Assembly (NCBI RefSeq): GCF_900186985.1 | Contig: NZ_LT906447.1 | Span: 1,798,001-1,862,000 of the forward strand | DNA length: 64,000 nucleotides | Reading direction: 5' to 3' | Origin: Staphylococcus piscifermentans | GTDB lineage: Bacteria > Bacillota > Bacilli > Staphylococcales > Staphylococcaceae | The notes under the pieces: generated by a model | What the model was told of the DNA's origin: nothing | Seen by the model: only the letters and a program-made list of their open reading frames with translations | The model's database searches: none | Shown here: positions 51,516 to 63,174 of the stretch, in pieces | Numbering within the stretch: position 1 is the first letter of the stretch | How the letters are laid out: the number at the start of each line of letters is the position of its first letter | Position numbers and translations under genes: made by a program

Positions 51516-51819
51516 AATTATAAAATTTCCCTGCCACTTTTAAGCAACAGGGAAATTATGTATTGAGTGTGTGGGTAGTAATGGTGTCTACTACCAGGAC
51601 CAACGACAAGTTATAAGTCCACTGTCAAGGCTATACAATCACACTCCAATTGTATACAATTTTTAGACGTCTAATTAGAAGAAAGGACAGAACAAAAAAG
51701 CTTTCTTCATGTTTAATTATGAAAGGAATCTTAGATTTGTAAATATATTAGGGCAAATCTGTGGATAACTAGATTTATCCACAGACATTTATATGAATCT
51801 CTAAAAATTTATAAACTAG
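51516..51819. other. Intergenic region with stem-loops and paired DnaA boxes
   Basis: This 304-base AT-rich stretch has no gene I can support. It holds several inverted repeats. AAATTTCCCTG/CAGGGAAATT lies at about 51527-51557 and could end a leftward RNA. GGTAGTA/TACTACC is at 51574-51595, and the palindrome ATTGTATACAAT is near 51650-51661. Two consensus DnaA boxes face each other at 51760-51783. A small RNA is possible, but I see no convincing promoter. Confidence 0.5.
51760..51783. promoter_or_regulatory. Inverted pair of perfect DnaA boxes
   Basis: TGTGGATAA and TTATCCACA are both exact DnaA boxes, facing each other across six bases (CTAGAT). The symmetry extends one base further on both sides. 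No dnaA or dnaN gene is near, so this is not the replication origin. It could be a DnaA-titrating or DnaA-regulated site. Confidence 0.6.
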
Positions 51820-52311
51820 TTATTCAGTTTTACCCTTTTCATCCTTTGCTTTGGGATTCTTTTTAGGATGAATATACTCATAAGTCTTGGCTTCTTCTGC
51901 AGTAATAGGACGTGAGGATACTTTATAGGGTTTGATGTAATTCATTTCTGATACATCAAAGGAGCCATCTTTATTTACATGTTCTATATAGGCTACATGT
52001 CCTAATTTACCTTTTGTTGTCTGCATTAAGGCATGCACGGCGGGTTTATGATTGACCACATATCCGTCTTTTTTAGCATCTTTAGCCCAATTTTCTGCGT
52101 CACCCCAACGGTTGCTGATTAAGTTGCCATCTTTTTTCACTTTATCAAATACATAGTAAGTGCACTGTCCTTTTTCATACGTATTGTTGCGCATAGGATC
52201 GGGCTTCAATTGCTCAATCCATTTCGCTACTTCATTTTTATTTTCATAGAAAAAGAATGCAGCGCCTCCGAAAATCACGAGCAACACAGCTATTTTTAAT
52301 AGTTTTTTCAT
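51820..52311 (-). CDS. Membrane-anchored CHAP-domain protein
   Basis: A 163-residue protein with an N-terminal membrane anchor or signal segment (about 4-23, LLKIAVLLVIFGGAAFFFY) followed by a CHAP domain (about 45-130). The catalytic cysteine is in GQCTYYVF (Cys50) and the histidine in GHVAYIE (His105). CHAP domains cleave peptidoglycan as amidases or endopeptidases. The C-terminus is lysine-rich. It most likely works outside the membrane in cell wall turnover, but no cell-wall-binding domain is present. Confidence 0.82.
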   Translation of the reverse strand: MKKLLKIAVLLVIFGGAAFFFYENKNEVAKWIEQLKPDPMRNNTYEKGQCTYYVFDKVKKDGNLISNRWGDAENWAKDAKKDGYVVNHKPAVHALMQTTKGKLGHVAYIEHVNKDGSFDVSEMNYIKPYKVSSRPITAEEAKTYEYIHPKKNPKAKDEKGKTE

Positions 52312-52323
52312 TAATTTATCTCT

Positions 52324-53118
52324 TTATGCTCCTAAATAATTAAATCTAAACTCAATACCATCCGGACCTTTAATCCATTTATGTGCAGTTTCTGGGTAGT
52401 GGTAATCTACATAAGCTAAGCCATAAGTTTCTGAGCTTTCCATACGTTTCATGCTCGACATCCAATGATTTACAGCTAAATGATGATGGTAACCACCTGA
52501 AGCCATGAAAAGTGATGAAGAGTTTACATAAGAAGATTCTGCTAAACCAAAATACTTCAAATAGAAATCTTTTACTTCTTTCAATCGAATCGTTTTTAGA
52601 TGTACATTTCCTATTTTCGTATCAGGCGGTAAGGTTTCCCAATCTTTATGCGTTCTTAAATTCATCAATTTGGAAGCATATAATGGTCTCGTATCCATAA
52701 TGACGCGGTCTTCTTTATCATAATTCCAAGTTTCTTCTGGCAAATCTGCATAAAATTCAAAGCCGTTACCTTCTGGATCACTCAAATATATAGAAGTACT
52801 GACATCATGTTCAGCGCCGTTAATCACAATATCTTGTTCTGTTAAATGTGCCATTAAATCTGCCAAATCTGCATGTGTCGGTAATTTAATTCCAATGTGA
52901 AATAGTCCCGCTTCAGAAACTAAGGGCTCCCTACCATGATCTAATTGTCTTAATGTAATTCGGTGTCCTGAATCGCCTACTTCGTATTGAATCGAAGTAT
53001 ATGTTTCGTTCATTACTGTGAAGCCTAACATATCTTCATAGAACGGTTTCAATGCTTCTTTATCTCTGACATTTAAGGTTACACCGTTTGGATAATGGTC
53101 TCTTTTATACTCCGTCAA
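52324..53118 (-). CDS. VOC-superfamily dioxygenase-like protein (CatE-like)
   Basis: A 264-residue protein with two glyoxalase-fold halves (about 8-135 and 160-262), the layout of extradiol dioxygenases such as CatE. Metal-site candidates are in GLFHIGIKLP (His), GNGFEFYADLPEE (Glu), the HHHLAVNHW segment and GIEFRFNYLG. Its substrate is not evident; catechol use cannot be assumed. It is transcribed apart from ileS, with a terminator between the two. Confidence 0.75.
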   Translation of the reverse strand: MTEYKRDHYPNGVTLNVRDKEALKPFYEDMLGFTVMNETYTSIQYEVGDSGHRITLRQLDHGREPLVSEAGLFHIGIKLPTHADLADLMAHLTEQDIVINGAEHDVSTSIYLSDPEGNGFEFYADLPEETWNYDKEDRVIMDTRPLYASKLMNLRTHKDWETLPPDTKIGNVHLKTIRLKEVKDFYLKYFGLAESSYVNSSSLFMASGGYHHHLAVNHWMSSMKRMESSETYGLAYVDYHYPETAHKWIKGPDGIEFRFNYLGA

Positions 53119-53260
53119 GGTTAATCTCCTTTCGTTCAGTTCTATTTATAATTTTTCGTTTTTCTGTGCACAAGTAATTTTAATTATAACTATTTTTGCT
53201 TTTAATTACTTCTAAGGCGCTCATATGTTCTCTAATTATTTACTTAAATGTGTCAAAAAC

Positions 53261-53305
53261 AAAAAAGCAGAAACTGAGATGAAATTATCTCCCAGTTCCT
53301 GCTTT
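53261..53305 (-). terminator. Terminator of ileS
   Basis: AGCAGGAACTGGGAGAT pairs with ATCTCAGTTTCTGCT on the minus strand around a six-base loop, then TTTTTT, about 20 bases beyond the ileS stop. Confidence 0.88.
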
Positions 53306-53326
53306 CATTTTAAAATTTCATTTAGA

Positions 53327-56074
53327 TTATAGGTCAGCTACAACGCCTTGGCAACGTGGGCATAAATGGTCTAAACCATTAACTGAGCCAAGTTCAGTGC
53401 TATAGTTCCAGCATCTTTCACATTTTTCGCCATCAGCGTGTACGACTTTAATGTCGCCGTGATAATATTCAGTACCATCTTCTACTTTATCTTCCACTTC
53501 AACTTGTGACACGATAAAGAGTTGATGTAAATTCTCGAAGTCTTTTAAGAAGTCAGCCGCATCGAAGCTTTCGTTGCTGCCGATAATTACTTTCGCTTCT
53601 AACGATTTACCGATTACTTTGTTATTACGTGCTTCTTCTAATGCACGGTTCACATCGTCACGTAATTTCATGAAGGTATTCCATTTTTCAAGTAGTTCTT
53701 CATCAGGTTTAACTACTTCCGGCATATTAGCTAAGTGCACACTTTCTTCTTTAACGTGAGGAATGTATGACCAAACTTCTTCAGCAGTATGTGCAAGGAT
53801 TGGTGCTAATAATTTAGTCATATCGACTAAGATTTGGTAAAGCACAGTTTGCATACTGCGACGTTTATGAGAATCTTGTTTTTCAATGTACAAGATATCT
53901 TTACCATAATCTAAGTAGAAGTTACTTAATTCCACGTTGATGAAGTTTTGAACTTCTTGATAAATGTTCAAGTAGTCGAAATTATCATAGTGATTGATGA
54001 TACTTTCTGTGAATTCACGCAAACGGTTCAATAAATAACGGTCTACTTCTAATAATTCCGCTTCAGGTACTGCATCTGTTTCAGGATTGAAATCATTAAC
54101 GTTACCTAACATGAAACGTAAAGTATTACGGATTTTACGATAGACGTCTGCAGTTTGTTTCAAGATTTCGTCAGAGATACGAACGTCTGCTAAGTAGTCT
54201 ACACTACTTACCCATAAACGTGCGATATCTGCACCTTTTTGTTTCACAATTTGGTCAGGGACGATAACGTTACCTAATGATTTACTCATTTTCTTACCTT
54301 CGCCATCCATTACGAAACCATGTGATAATAACATTCTATATGGAGATTGGCCGCGAGTTGCTACTGCAGTTGTAATAGATGAGTTGAACCAACCACGATA
54401 TTGGTCACTGCCTTCTAAGTACAAGTCAGCTGGGAATGATAATTCTGGACGAGTTTCTAATACACCACGATGTGATGAACCTGAGTCGAACCAAACGTCC
54501 ATGATATCTTCTTCTTTAGTAAATTCGCCGTTAGGGCTGCCTGGATGTGTAAATCCTTCTGGCAATAAGTCTTTCGCTTCACGATCGAACCATACATTTG
54601 AACCATATTTTTCAAATAAGTTTGCCACGTGATAGATAACTTCTTTGTCCATGATGATGTCGCCATTTTCAGCATAGAATACTGGAAGAGGCACGCCCCA
54701 TACACGTTGACGTGAAATTACCCATTCACCACGGTCACGAATCATGTTGTAGATACGTGTTTTACCCCAATCGACTTTGAAGTGTGTATCTTCAATCGCA
54801 TCTAAGATATCTTGGCGAACTTTGCTGATTGAAGCAAACCATTGTGGTGTTGCACGGAAGATAACTGGTTTTTTCGTACGCCAGTCATGTGGGTAACTAT
54901 GTGTGATAAATTTTAATTTTAAGAGACTGCCATTTTCTTTAAGCAAGTCTGTCACAGCTTTATTGGCTTTGTCATAGAACATACCTTCAAATTGACCGCC
55001 TTCTTCAGTGAAGACCCCTTTATCATTTAACGGGCTGATAACTGGCAAGCCGTATTTTTGGCCGACAATATAGTCATCTTCCCCGTGTCCAGGAGCTGTA
55101 TGCACGGCACCAGTACCAGCATCAGTTGTAACGTGTAAGCCGTTGATAACTAAAGATACACGGTCGATGAATGGATGTTGTGTTTCAACATATTCTAATT
55201 CTTTACCAGTGAATTCTTTTTCAAGTTGGATATCTTCTTTGTTCCAACCTAATTCTTCAGCTACTTCTTCCACTAAGTCTTGGCCTACTACATATTTTTC
55301 ACCATTGACATTATATTGGCCATATTTCAAGTCTGGGTGAACTGTGATGGCTACGTTTGAAGGTAATGTCCAAGGTGTAGTAGTCCAGATGATGAATTTC
55401 GCATCTTCATCAACGACACCTTTACCGTCTTTAACATCAAATGCTACATAGATAGATGGTGAGCGTTTGTCATGATATTCGATTTCCGCTTCAGCCAATG
55501 AAGATTCACTTGATGGAGACCAATAAACTGGTTTCTTACCTTTATAAATCAAGCCGCGATCCGCCATTTCACCGAACAAACGGATTTGTGCTGCTTCGTA
55601 TTCAGGTTTCAAAGTGATATATGGATCATTGAAATCTCCATTTACACCTAAACGTTTAAAGTCTTTCTTTTGAATGTCGATTTGTTCTAACGCGAATTCT
55701 TCGCAGAGTTTACGGAATTCAGAAATCGGCATTTCTTTACGTTTAACCCCTTTTTTAGTCAATGCTTGCTCGATAGGCAAACCATGTGTATCCCAACCTG
55801 GTACATATGGAGAATAGTAACCTTGCATAGATTTATAACGCACGATAAAGTCTTTTAAGATTTTATTGAGTGCATGCCCCATGTGTAAATTACCATTCGC
55901 ATAAGGAGGACCGTCATGTAAAATATATGATTCATGACCTTTATTTTTTTCTAAAATTTTGTGATATAAATCTTGTTCGTCCCATTGTTTTTGGATTTCA
56001 GGTTCTTTTTTTGGTAATCCGCCTCGCATTGGGAAATCTGTTTTTGGCATAAGTAACGTGTCTTTGTAGTTCAT
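53327..56074 (-). CDS. ileS: Isoleucyl-tRNA synthetase
   Basis: IleRS charges tRNA-Ile and edits valine errors. The 915-residue protein has the class I motifs [16 protein letters not shown] (HIGH-type, about 57-70) and [10 protein letters not shown] (KMSKS), the CP1 editing domain between them ([10 protein letters not shown]), and a C-terminal zinc-binding segment CERCWNYST...CPRC. I start at the ATG at 56074 ([11 protein letters not shown]), eight bases behind AAGGAG; an upstream GTG would add three residues. It is preceded by a T-box leader, so uncharged tRNA-Ile should switch it on. This is the standard (mupirocin-sensitive) size class. Confidence 0.96.
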   Translation of the reverse strand: MNYKDTLLMPKTDFPMRGGLPKKEPEIQKQWDEQDLYHKILEKNKGHESYILHDGPPYANGNLHMGHALNKILKDFIVRYKSMQGYYSPYVPGWDTHGLPIEQALTKKGVKRKEMPISEFRKLCEEFALEQIDIQKKDFKRLGVNGDFNDPYITLKPEYEAAQIRLFGEMADRGLIYKGKKPVYWSPSSESSLAEAEIEYHDKRSPSIYVAFDVKDGKGVVDEDAKFIIWTTTPWTLPSNVAITVHPDLKYGQYNVNGEKYVVGQDLVEEVAEELGWNKEDIQLEKEFTGKELEYVETQHPFIDRVSLVINGLHVTTDAGTGAVHTAPGHGEDDYIVGQKYGLPVISPLNDKGVFTEEGGQFEGMFYDKANKAVTDLLKENGSLLKLKFITHSYPHDWRTKKPVIFRATPQWFASISKVRQDILDAIEDTHFKVDWGKTRIYNMIRDRGEWVISRQRVWGVPLPVFYAENGDIIMDKEVIYHVANLFEKYGSNVWFDREAKDLLPEGFTHPGSPNGEFTKEEDIMDVWFDSGSSHRGVLETRPELSFPADLYLEGSDQYRGWFNSSITTAVATRGQSPYRMLLSHGFVMDGEGKKMSKSLGNVIVPDQIVKQKGADIARLWVSSVDYLADVRISDEILKQTADVYRKIRNTLRFMLGNVNDFNPETDAVPEAELLEVDRYLLNRLREFTESIINHYDNFDYLNIYQEVQNFINVELSNFYLDYGKDILYIEKQDSHKRRSMQTVLYQILVDMTKLLAPILAHTAEEVWSYIPHVKEESVHLANMPEVVKPDEELLEKWNTFMKLRDDVNRALEEARNNKVIGKSLEAKVIIGSNESFDAADFLKDFENLHQLFIVSQVEVEDKVEDGTEYYHGDIKVVHADGEKCERCWNYSTELGSVNGLDHLCPRCQGVVADL

Positions 56075-56084
56075 TTGTTTCACT

Positions 56085-56325
56085 CCTTAAAAATATAAAA
56101 AAGAACTCTAAGTTCAATTAACAGGGGCGAACAACCGCGGTACCACCCTGATTAACTCAACTTAGAGTTCTCTTCATTCCATGTTCTGTAATTGTTAAAA
56201 AGACAGTGATATAAGAATTAAACATATATTAGGCTTCCACCATCCCTAACTCGCTGTGTGTTTGATATGTCCAGCTAATTCTTACGCGTCTGTCTCTATA
56301 TTCGTATAAGCTTGTGCATACTGCA
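56085..56325 (-). promoter_or_regulatory. T-box riboswitch of ileS
   Basis: The minus strand carries the conserved T-box AGGGTGGTACCGCGG (plus-strand 56135-56149). AACTCTAAGTT (56159-56173 region) pairs with AACTTAGAGTTC (56102-56114), and a T6 run follows, forming the terminator that competes with the T-box antiterminator. Stem I would occupy about 56180-56325. I could not assign the specifier triplet with confidence; isoleucine is inferred from the gene it precedes. Confidence 0.9.
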
Positions 56326-56334
56326 TTTCAATAT

Positions 56335-56952
56335 CTATTTATTGGGTTTGTTTGCTTCTTCATTCTCAGCAGCTGTTTGTTGCGCTTTAGCTTGTTCGGC
56401 TTGTTGAGCTTGTTGTTTTTCAGCTTCTGTCAAATCATTCTGATGCAAGTGCTGAACATTTTCTTCAGTCACTTGTTGAGCATCTAAATCGTAATTTAAC
56501 AAGTAATCCCAATCGTCATTTTTTAATAAATCCAATTGTGCTTCAACTAGCATACGGAAACGAGATCTGAAGATTTTAGATTGACGTTTCATGTCTTCAG
56601 TTTGGAAAGAAAGGCGTCTTGCTTTCTCTACTCCATCATTTACAATGCGGTCGGCATCAGCTTGCGCTTTGTTGATAATGGCTTCCGCTTCTTTAGTAGC
56701 TGCAGCCTTTGTTTCTTGACTGGCAGCTTGTGCTTGTACTAAAGCATCGCTTACTGATTGTTGAACTTCTTTGTAAGATTTTAAGTTATTTTCTTTTTCT
56801 TGAACTACCGTCTCTAATTGTTTGTTCTGATCTTTCAAGTGTTCAATTTCTTGACTGAGCTGGCTTAAATAATCAGCAACTTCACTTGGTTCAAGACCAT
56901 TTTTAGTACGGGAAAATTCTTTGTTCTTAATTTCACTCGGTGTAAAAGACAT
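56335..56952 (-). CDS. divIVA: Cell division/polar scaffold protein DivIVA
   Basis: DivIVA binds curved membrane at poles and the septum and recruits division and segregation proteins. The 205-residue protein has the conserved N-terminus MSFTPSEIKNKEFSRTKNGL followed by long coiled coils (about 30-150) and a Gln/Ala-rich tail. I use the ATG at 56952, with GGAGG upstream, over an ATG 21 bases further upstream. It is the last gene of the dcw-linked ylm-divIVA series. Confidence 0.92.
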   Translation of the reverse strand: MSFTPSEIKNKEFSRTKNGLEPSEVADYLSQLSQEIEHLKDQNKQLETVVQEKENNLKSYKEVQQSVSDALVQAQAASQETKAAATKEAEAIINKAQADADRIVNDGVEKARRLSFQTEDMKRQSKIFRSRFRMLVEAQLDLLKNDDWDYLLNYDLDAQQVTEENVQHLHQNDLTEAEKQQAQQAEQAKAQQTAAENEEANKPNK

Positions 56953-56976
56953 TTGATTGTCCTCCTTAATCATACA

Positions 56977-57756
56977 CTATTTGAATAAAGTTTCATATAC
57001 TATGCGCAGTTTGTCTTTCTTTGTTTTATGACCGATTTCAGTCATTCTCGCACGGCCATGTCCTTGTATCGACAGCAAATCTCCAGGTTCAAGTTGGAAA
57101 TCTGGACGTTCAATAATGGTATGATTTACTTTGATACGTTTCTTTTCAATATACTGTTTCGCAATTGAACGTGATTTACGAATCATTTCCTTCAACACAA
57201 CGTCTAAACGCAGTGCGCTAACCGTTGCTTGATGTGTTGTCCAATCCTCTTTTGATTGTATCATATCTTCTAGTGGAACTTCATGCAGTTTGACCGGCAC
57301 ATTTTTAATACGTTTTAATTCTAACATTATATACGATTGAATATTTTTTGTCAAAATAAACTGAATTTTATCGCCTACAATAATATCCCCCAGTTGGTCT
57401 CTTTCAATACTCAGGGACATCAAGGTTCCTAAGACATTACGATGATCAATCGTCGCAAATTTTTCAGGATAACCTACTTCTAACAAGACCAATTCAAAGT
57501 CTTCTTTTTGCGGAGAAAAATACTCGGGCGCAATCATAGCACGTTTGCGTTCACTACTCGGACTGCCGCCATTGAAAGTTAGAGTGAGCTCCGGATAACT
57601 TCCGACAATAACTTCCAAGATGTATTGTTCGCGAGGGTCTAGAAAGTGCGTCAACACTGGCGCGTAATTACGTTCTGCTTGATTGACCTTATCCAGCAGC
57701 ATCGTAATCACCGGTTGTTCTTCTTGTCTGAAATGCTGGTAAATATCTATCTTCAT
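56977..57756 (-). CDS. ylmH: RNA-binding S4-domain protein YlmH
   Basis: This is a cytoplasmic protein that carries a C-terminal S4 RNA-binding domain (about 180-245, with RLDVVLKEMIRKSRSIAKQYI) after an N-terminal domain specific to YlmH proteins. In related Firmicutes it acts in translation rescue and cell division. The 259-residue length is typical. It lies between yggT and divIVA in the usual dcw-cluster order. Confidence 0.9.
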   Translation of the reverse strand: MKIDIYQHFRQEEQPVITMLLDKVNQAERNYAPVLTHFLDPREQYILEVIVGSYPELTLTFNGGSPSSERKRAMIAPEYFSPQKEDFELVLLEVGYPEKFATIDHRNVLGTLMSLSIERDQLGDIIVGDKIQFILTKNIQSYIMLELKRIKNVPVKLHEVPLEDMIQSKEDWTTHQATVSALRLDVVLKEMIRKSRSIAKQYIEKKRIKVNHTIIERPDFQLEPGDLLSIQGHGRARMTEIGHKTKKDKLRIVYETLFK

Positions 57757-57825
57757 TCACCTCTCTAAAAATAGAAAAAGGCAAGCCAGCATCTTCTCTT
57801 GAAAAGCGGCATACCTTCTAAATGT

Positions 57826-58122
57826 TTATTTAAGTAATTGTTGTAAAATCAAATTGAATATCGCACCGAGACCTCTTTGGAAAAAGATCAGAACGAAAAT
57901 TGCTACAAGGCTTGAGATATCAATCATACCGATTGGCGGTATAATCTTACGGAATGGTGCCAAGAATGGTTCATATATACTTTGTAAAAAACGTCCGAAT
58001 TTCGAGCTTTGCGCATTTGGAATCCAAGACATAAAGAAGTATACAATCATTCCATAGTAATACACTTGCAGTAAAATCATTATGAAGTTAAAGACAATAC
58101 TTAAACCATCAACTAAACCCAT
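57826..58122 (-). CDS. yggT: YggT-family membrane protein
   Basis: A 98-residue membrane protein with two YggT segments: one helix pair at about 5-30 and another at about 60-95, with the family motif SWIPNAQSSKFGRFLQSIYEPFLAPFRKIIPPIG between. Members of this family are found near sepF and ylmH in dcw clusters and are linked to division-site function or osmotic tolerance, but the mechanism is not clear. It follows sepF by 12 bases. Confidence 0.88.
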   Translation of the reverse strand: MGLVDGLSIVFNFIMILLQVYYYGMIVYFFMSWIPNAQSSKFGRFLQSIYEPFLAPFRKIIPPIGMIDISSLVAIFVLIFFQRGLGAIFNLILQQLLK

Positions 58123-58134
58123 TGATTGTGACCT

Positions 58135-58755
58135 CTATTCATAATCATATTCTGTAGTTTCCATATCTTCAGTGATACTGCCTGCTACTTCGACATTGTC
58201 TGGTGTACACAAGAATATATCACTGCCTACACGTTGGATATCGCCGCCGATAGCATATACTGTACCGCTTAAAAAGTCGATAATACGTTTTGCAGATACT
58301 TTATCAATTCTTTGCAAGTTGACTAAAGCTGCACGACGATTTTTTAATTCATCTGCAATATCTTGAGTATCTGAAAATACGCGTGGTTCAAATAAACACA
58401 TTTTTGAGCTTTCATGTAAATTAGAAGCATTCATGTTAACCACATTCCTTGCAGTAGATTCATTCATAGGTTGGTATTTCCTTTCATTGGAAGACGACTG
58501 CAATCGATTTGATTGTGTTTGACGCTTTGGTACTGTTTTAATTGCACGCTGTCTTTCATTGTATTGATGATTAGATTGTTGCGTAGGTTGTTGTGTTGAC
58601 TCATTATAAGCATTTTGTTGTGTCGGTCTCTCTGTTTCTGGTTCAGCTTGAGCTCTATTTTTCTTTGTTTGCTGCTGATTATCAGCAACTTCATCTTCCT
58701 CTTCTTCTATGACAAAAAAGTTGCTAAATAGGTCTTTTAAGGCCAAGTGGCTCAC
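58135..58755 (-). CDS. sepF: Cell division protein SepF
   Basis: SepF links FtsZ filaments to the membrane. The 206-residue protein has an amphipathic membrane-binding N-terminus ([19 protein letters not shown]), a long Gln/Asn-rich linker (about 25-115, longer than in S. aureus) and the C-terminal FtsZ-binding core (about 120-200, with [19 protein letters not shown] and [14 protein letters not shown]). The start is GTG at 58755, overlapping the upstream stop (GTGA). The core is almost identical to known staphylococcal SepF. Confidence 0.93.
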   Translation of the reverse strand: MSHLALKDLFSNFFVIEEEEDEVADNQQQTKKNRAQAEPETERPTQQNAYNESTQQPTQQSNHQYNERQRAIKTVPKRQTQSNRLQSSSNERKYQPMNESTARNVVNMNASNLHESSKMCLFEPRVFSDTQDIADELKNRRAALVNLQRIDKVSAKRIIDFLSGTVYAIGGDIQRVGSDIFLCTPDNVEVAGSITEDMETTEYDYE

Positions 58756-59426
58756 TCCTCTTTTCCTACTAATTTTGTACCGATTCGAACGTAAGTTGCG
58801 CCCTCTTCTGTCGCAATTTCATAATCATTGCTCATTCCCATTGAAAGCTCAGTACATGGCGCATAATCTAGATTCAATTTATGGATTTCATTTCTTTTTT
58901 CTCTTAATTGTTTAAATACGTCTCTAATCAACGCTTCGTCTTCAGTCAATGGTGCCATCGTCATTAATCCGACAATACGAATGTTCTCATATTGACTTAA
59001 CATGTCGATAAATTCATTGACTTCATTAAGTGGAATGCCATGTTTAGATGCTTCTCCAGAAACATTGACTTGCACAAAGCAATTAACCACATGTGAAGCA
59101 CGTTTATTAATCTCTTTTGCTAAACTTTTACGATCTAGAGCATGCAAATAGTCAATTTGATCAATGACTTCTTTAACCTTTCTAGATTGTAAAGTGCCGA
59201 TAAAGTGCATGACTGCGTCTTCCGGCAAGGCTGCTCTTTTAGCTTGGAAACCTTCTAAACGGTTTTCTCCGAAATTTCTGATACCTGCATCATAAGCTTC
59301 TTTAGCTCGCTCTATTGTAACATATTTCGTAACCGCAATCACGCATGGTTGTGTGTCGTTTTCGGCACTTTCCAAACTTTTATGGATGTTCTGGTTGATT
59401 TCTTCTAAATTTTGTTTCACATTCAT
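58752..59426 (-). CDS. PLP homeostasis protein YggS/YlmE
   Basis: This pyridoxal-phosphate-binding protein (PLPHP family) keeps PLP balance and amino acid pools. The 224-residue TIM-barrel protein has the PLP-lysine motif [16 protein letters not shown] (about 28-43) and [13 protein letters not shown]. The final segment [24 protein letters not shown] is the family signature. It lies 12 bases after pgeF and overlaps sepF. Confidence 0.92.
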   Translation of the reverse strand: MNVKQNLEEINQNIHKSLESAENDTQPCVIAVTKYVTIERAKEAYDAGIRNFGENRLEGFQAKRAALPEDAVMHFIGTLQSRKVKEVIDQIDYLHALDRKSLAKEINKRASHVVNCFVQVNVSGEASKHGIPLNEVNEFIDMLSQYENIRIVGLMTMAPLTEDEALIRDVFKQLREKRNEIHKLNLDYAPCTELSMGMSNDYEIATEEGATYVRIGTKLVGKEE

Positions 59427-59438
59427 GCTTATTACCCC

Positions 59439-60233
59439 TTACTTATGCTGTCCGATAAATGCAAGCATACGGCCAGTCTTACTTTTTTCTACCCTATATG
59501 AGAAAAATAAGTCTAAATTTTCCGAAGTTGCGTAATCAGTAACATCAATTTGCGTTTCTGGCACGCCTGCTTGCAGTAATAATTGTTTATTTGCTTCTTT
59601 CAAATCAATGCCATGTGTATCCTGACCACGTGTTTCAATAAACTTGTTCGTGTCTATAGGCAACTTTTCAAATTTCGATTTAATATCATCGTTAATTTCA
59701 TAACTGTTGGAAGTAGCTGGACCGATGACCACGTTTAAATCATTCAAATCAAAGTCGACATGAGCTAAGATTTCTTCTACAATTCTGCCGACAGTCCCAC
59801 GCCAGCCTGCATGTGCCAATGCAATAAAATGATGCTGCTTACTGTAAAAGTAAACTGGCACACAATCTGCGTAACACATCGTCAGCAATAAATCCGGTTC
59901 ATAGGTATATATGCCGTCCACACCATGCAGTGCATCAGTGAGTGCATCAATATTTGTATTGGCATCCTTTGCGGTAATTTCTACCACATTCGTTTCATGT
60001 GTTTGAATCGGAAACACCCATCTATTCCTAGGATAACCGATGGATTCAGCTAAAATTTCTTGGTGCTTTGTGACGTTTTCGTCTGTATCATCAATGTATC
60101 TAGCCATGTTAAAAGCATGTTCAGGATAATCGCTCTCTCCATCTTCTCGTGTAGTAAAGCCGAGCATAATCCCTTCTTCTGAAGCACCTGTATGTTCTAA
60201 GTAGTGTGGTTTCTTAATAAATTTTTCTGGCAT
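59439..60233 (-). CDS. pgeF: Multicopper polyphenol oxidoreductase-like protein (PgeF/YlmD)
   Basis: This is a DUF152/YfiH-family protein (laccase-like domain). In E. coli the family hydrolyses a misincorporated UDP-MurNAc variant and so acts in peptidoglycan editing, as the name PgeF indicates. The 264-residue protein has the metal-binding motifs [28 protein letters not shown] and [12 protein letters not shown]. It is the gene between ftsZ and yggS in the dcw cluster. Confidence 0.88.
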   Translation of the reverse strand: MPEKFIKKPHYLEHTGASEEGIMLGFTTREDGESDYPEHAFNMARYIDDTDENVTKHQEILAESIGYPRNRWVFPIQTHETNVVEITAKDANTNIDALTDALHGVDGIYTYEPDLLLTMCYADCVPVYFYSKQHHFIALAHAGWRGTVGRIVEEILAHVDFDLNDLNVVIGPATSNSYEINDDIKSKFEKLPIDTNKFIETRGQDTHGIDLKEANKQLLLQAGVPETQIDVTDYATSENLDLFFSYRVEKSKTGRMLAFIGQHK

Positions 60234-60333
60234 ATTTCATCTCTCCCGTAATTTGGTAGCTGCCAATTTTTTAAGTCGTGCTTACTTTCATATTAAAACG
60301 AAATATATAATTCTTCAAATAACTTAGAATATA

Positions 60334-60366
60334 AAAATGTCATCAGACCAAACGATCTGATGACAC
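60334..60366 (-). terminator. Terminator after ftsZ
   Basis: On the minus strand GTGTCATCAGA pairs with TCTGATGACAT around a short loop, followed by TTTTTATA. It lies about 100 bases beyond the ftsZ stop and separates ftsAZ from the pgeF-sepF-ylmH group. Confidence 0.82.
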
Positions 60367-60463
60367 CTTTGTTATTGTTCTCACTAGACCACTCGATGAC
60401 CTGTTGCATCTAATCTTGCGTGATACTTATTATTGATTGCTCAAAGCAAACCTAATAGAGAAA

Positions 60464-61627
60464 TTAACGTCTAGTTCTTCTTGAACGTCTTTCTTCTCTG
60501 TTTCTGATAAAGCTTGGGATATCATCTTCTTTAGTAGTGTGTGCTCTTGATTCACTAGATGATTCTGAACTATGAGATCTTGGTGCATGTCCGATACCTT
60601 CATCACTGCTTGAAGTATTAGAAGCACTTGATCCGAAACCAGTATTAGATTGTTTACGTGCATGTGTAGCTGGTTTATCTTCAAAGCCTGTAGCAATTAC
60701 TGTTACTACGATTTCGTCTTGTAATTCAGGGTTGATAACAGTACCGAAGATCATATTCACATCTTCATCAGCTGCGTCTTGAACAATGTCAGCCGCTTCT
60801 TGTGCTTCGAATAATGATAATGATTCTCCGCCTGTAATGTTCATCAAGACACCTTGTGCCCCAACAATTGAAGTTTCAAGCAATGGTGATGAAATTGCTT
60901 TTTTAGCTGCTTCAACAGCGCGGTTTTCACCAGATGAAACACCGATACCCATTAATGCTGAACCTTGGTTAGACATAATTGTTTTAACGTCTGCAAAGTC
61001 AAGGTTAACTTCACCTGAAACAGCGATTAAATCAGAAATACCTTGTACCCCTTGACGTAATACGTTATCTGCTTCTTTGAATGCTTCCATCATCGGCGTA
61101 GATTTATCAACGATATCTAATAAGCGGTCATTTGGAATGACGATTAATGTATCAACCGCTGCTTTCATTGATTCAACACCTGCAGCAGCTTGTGTTTGAC
61201 GTTTACGACCTTCGAAACTGAATGGACGTGTAACAACACCTACTGTTAAAGCACCCATTTCTTTTGCGATTTTCGCAACAACTGGTGCAGCACCTGTACC
61301 AGTACCGCCGCCCATTCCTGCAGTTACGAATACCATGTCTGCGCCTTGGATGGCATCTTCAATTTGTTCACGTGATTCTTCGGCAGCTTTCTTACCGATT
61401 TCTGGGTTCGCGCCAGCACCTAAACCGCGTGTTAATTTTTCACCGATTTGGATTCTGGACTCAGCTTTAGATAAGTTCAATGCTTGACCATCTGTATTGA
61501 TAGAAATAAATTCTACATTGTTCATTCCGTGGTCAATCATTCGGTTGACAGCGTTATTACCTCCGCCGCCGACACCGATGACTTTTAAAGTCGCTAAATG
61601 ATTAAATCCTTGTTCAAATTCTAACAT
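60464..61627 (-). CDS. ftsZ: Cell division GTPase FtsZ
   Basis: FtsZ is the tubulin-like GTPase that forms the division ring. The 387-residue protein has an N-terminal GTPase domain with the [13 protein letters not shown] loop (about 105-117), a T7-loop NLDFADVK in the C-terminal domain, and a Ser-rich linker (about 320-365). The C-terminal peptide [17 protein letters not shown] binds FtsA and SepF. It lies 29 bases after ftsA and ends about 100 bases before a terminator. Confidence 0.97.
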   Translation of the reverse strand: MLEFEQGFNHLATLKVIGVGGGGNNAVNRMIDHGMNNVEFISINTDGQALNLSKAESRIQIGEKLTRGLGAGANPEIGKKAAEESREQIEDAIQGADMVFVTAGMGGGTGTGAAPVVAKIAKEMGALTVGVVTRPFSFEGRKRQTQAAAGVESMKAAVDTLIVIPNDRLLDIVDKSTPMMEAFKEADNVLRQGVQGISDLIAVSGEVNLDFADVKTIMSNQGSALMGIGVSSGENRAVEAAKKAISSPLLETSIVGAQGVLMNITGGESLSLFEAQEAADIVQDAADEDVNMIFGTVINPELQDEIVVTVIATGFEDKPATHARKQSNTGFGSSASNTSSSDEGIGHAPRSHSSESSSESRAHTTKEDDIPSFIRNREERRSRRTRR

Positions 61628-61656
61628 TTAAATTTCCTCCTAGTTTTAATGGGCAA

Positions 61657-63120
<1,464 letters not shown>

Positions 63121-63174
63121 TTACAATACGTTTCTTACGTTGTGAACTATAAACACAAGATATTCAAGACTTTT

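Noticed and set aside
56180-56325. Exact specifier codon of the ileS T-box
   Set aside because: More than one ATA/ATC triplet fits the approximate Stem I position and I could not fold it reliably, so I left it unassigned.
57757-57825. Terminator between ylmH and yggT
   Set aside because: AGGCAAGCC and nearby short repeats do not form a convincing stem with a T-run, and ylmH is likely still co-transcribed with yggT.
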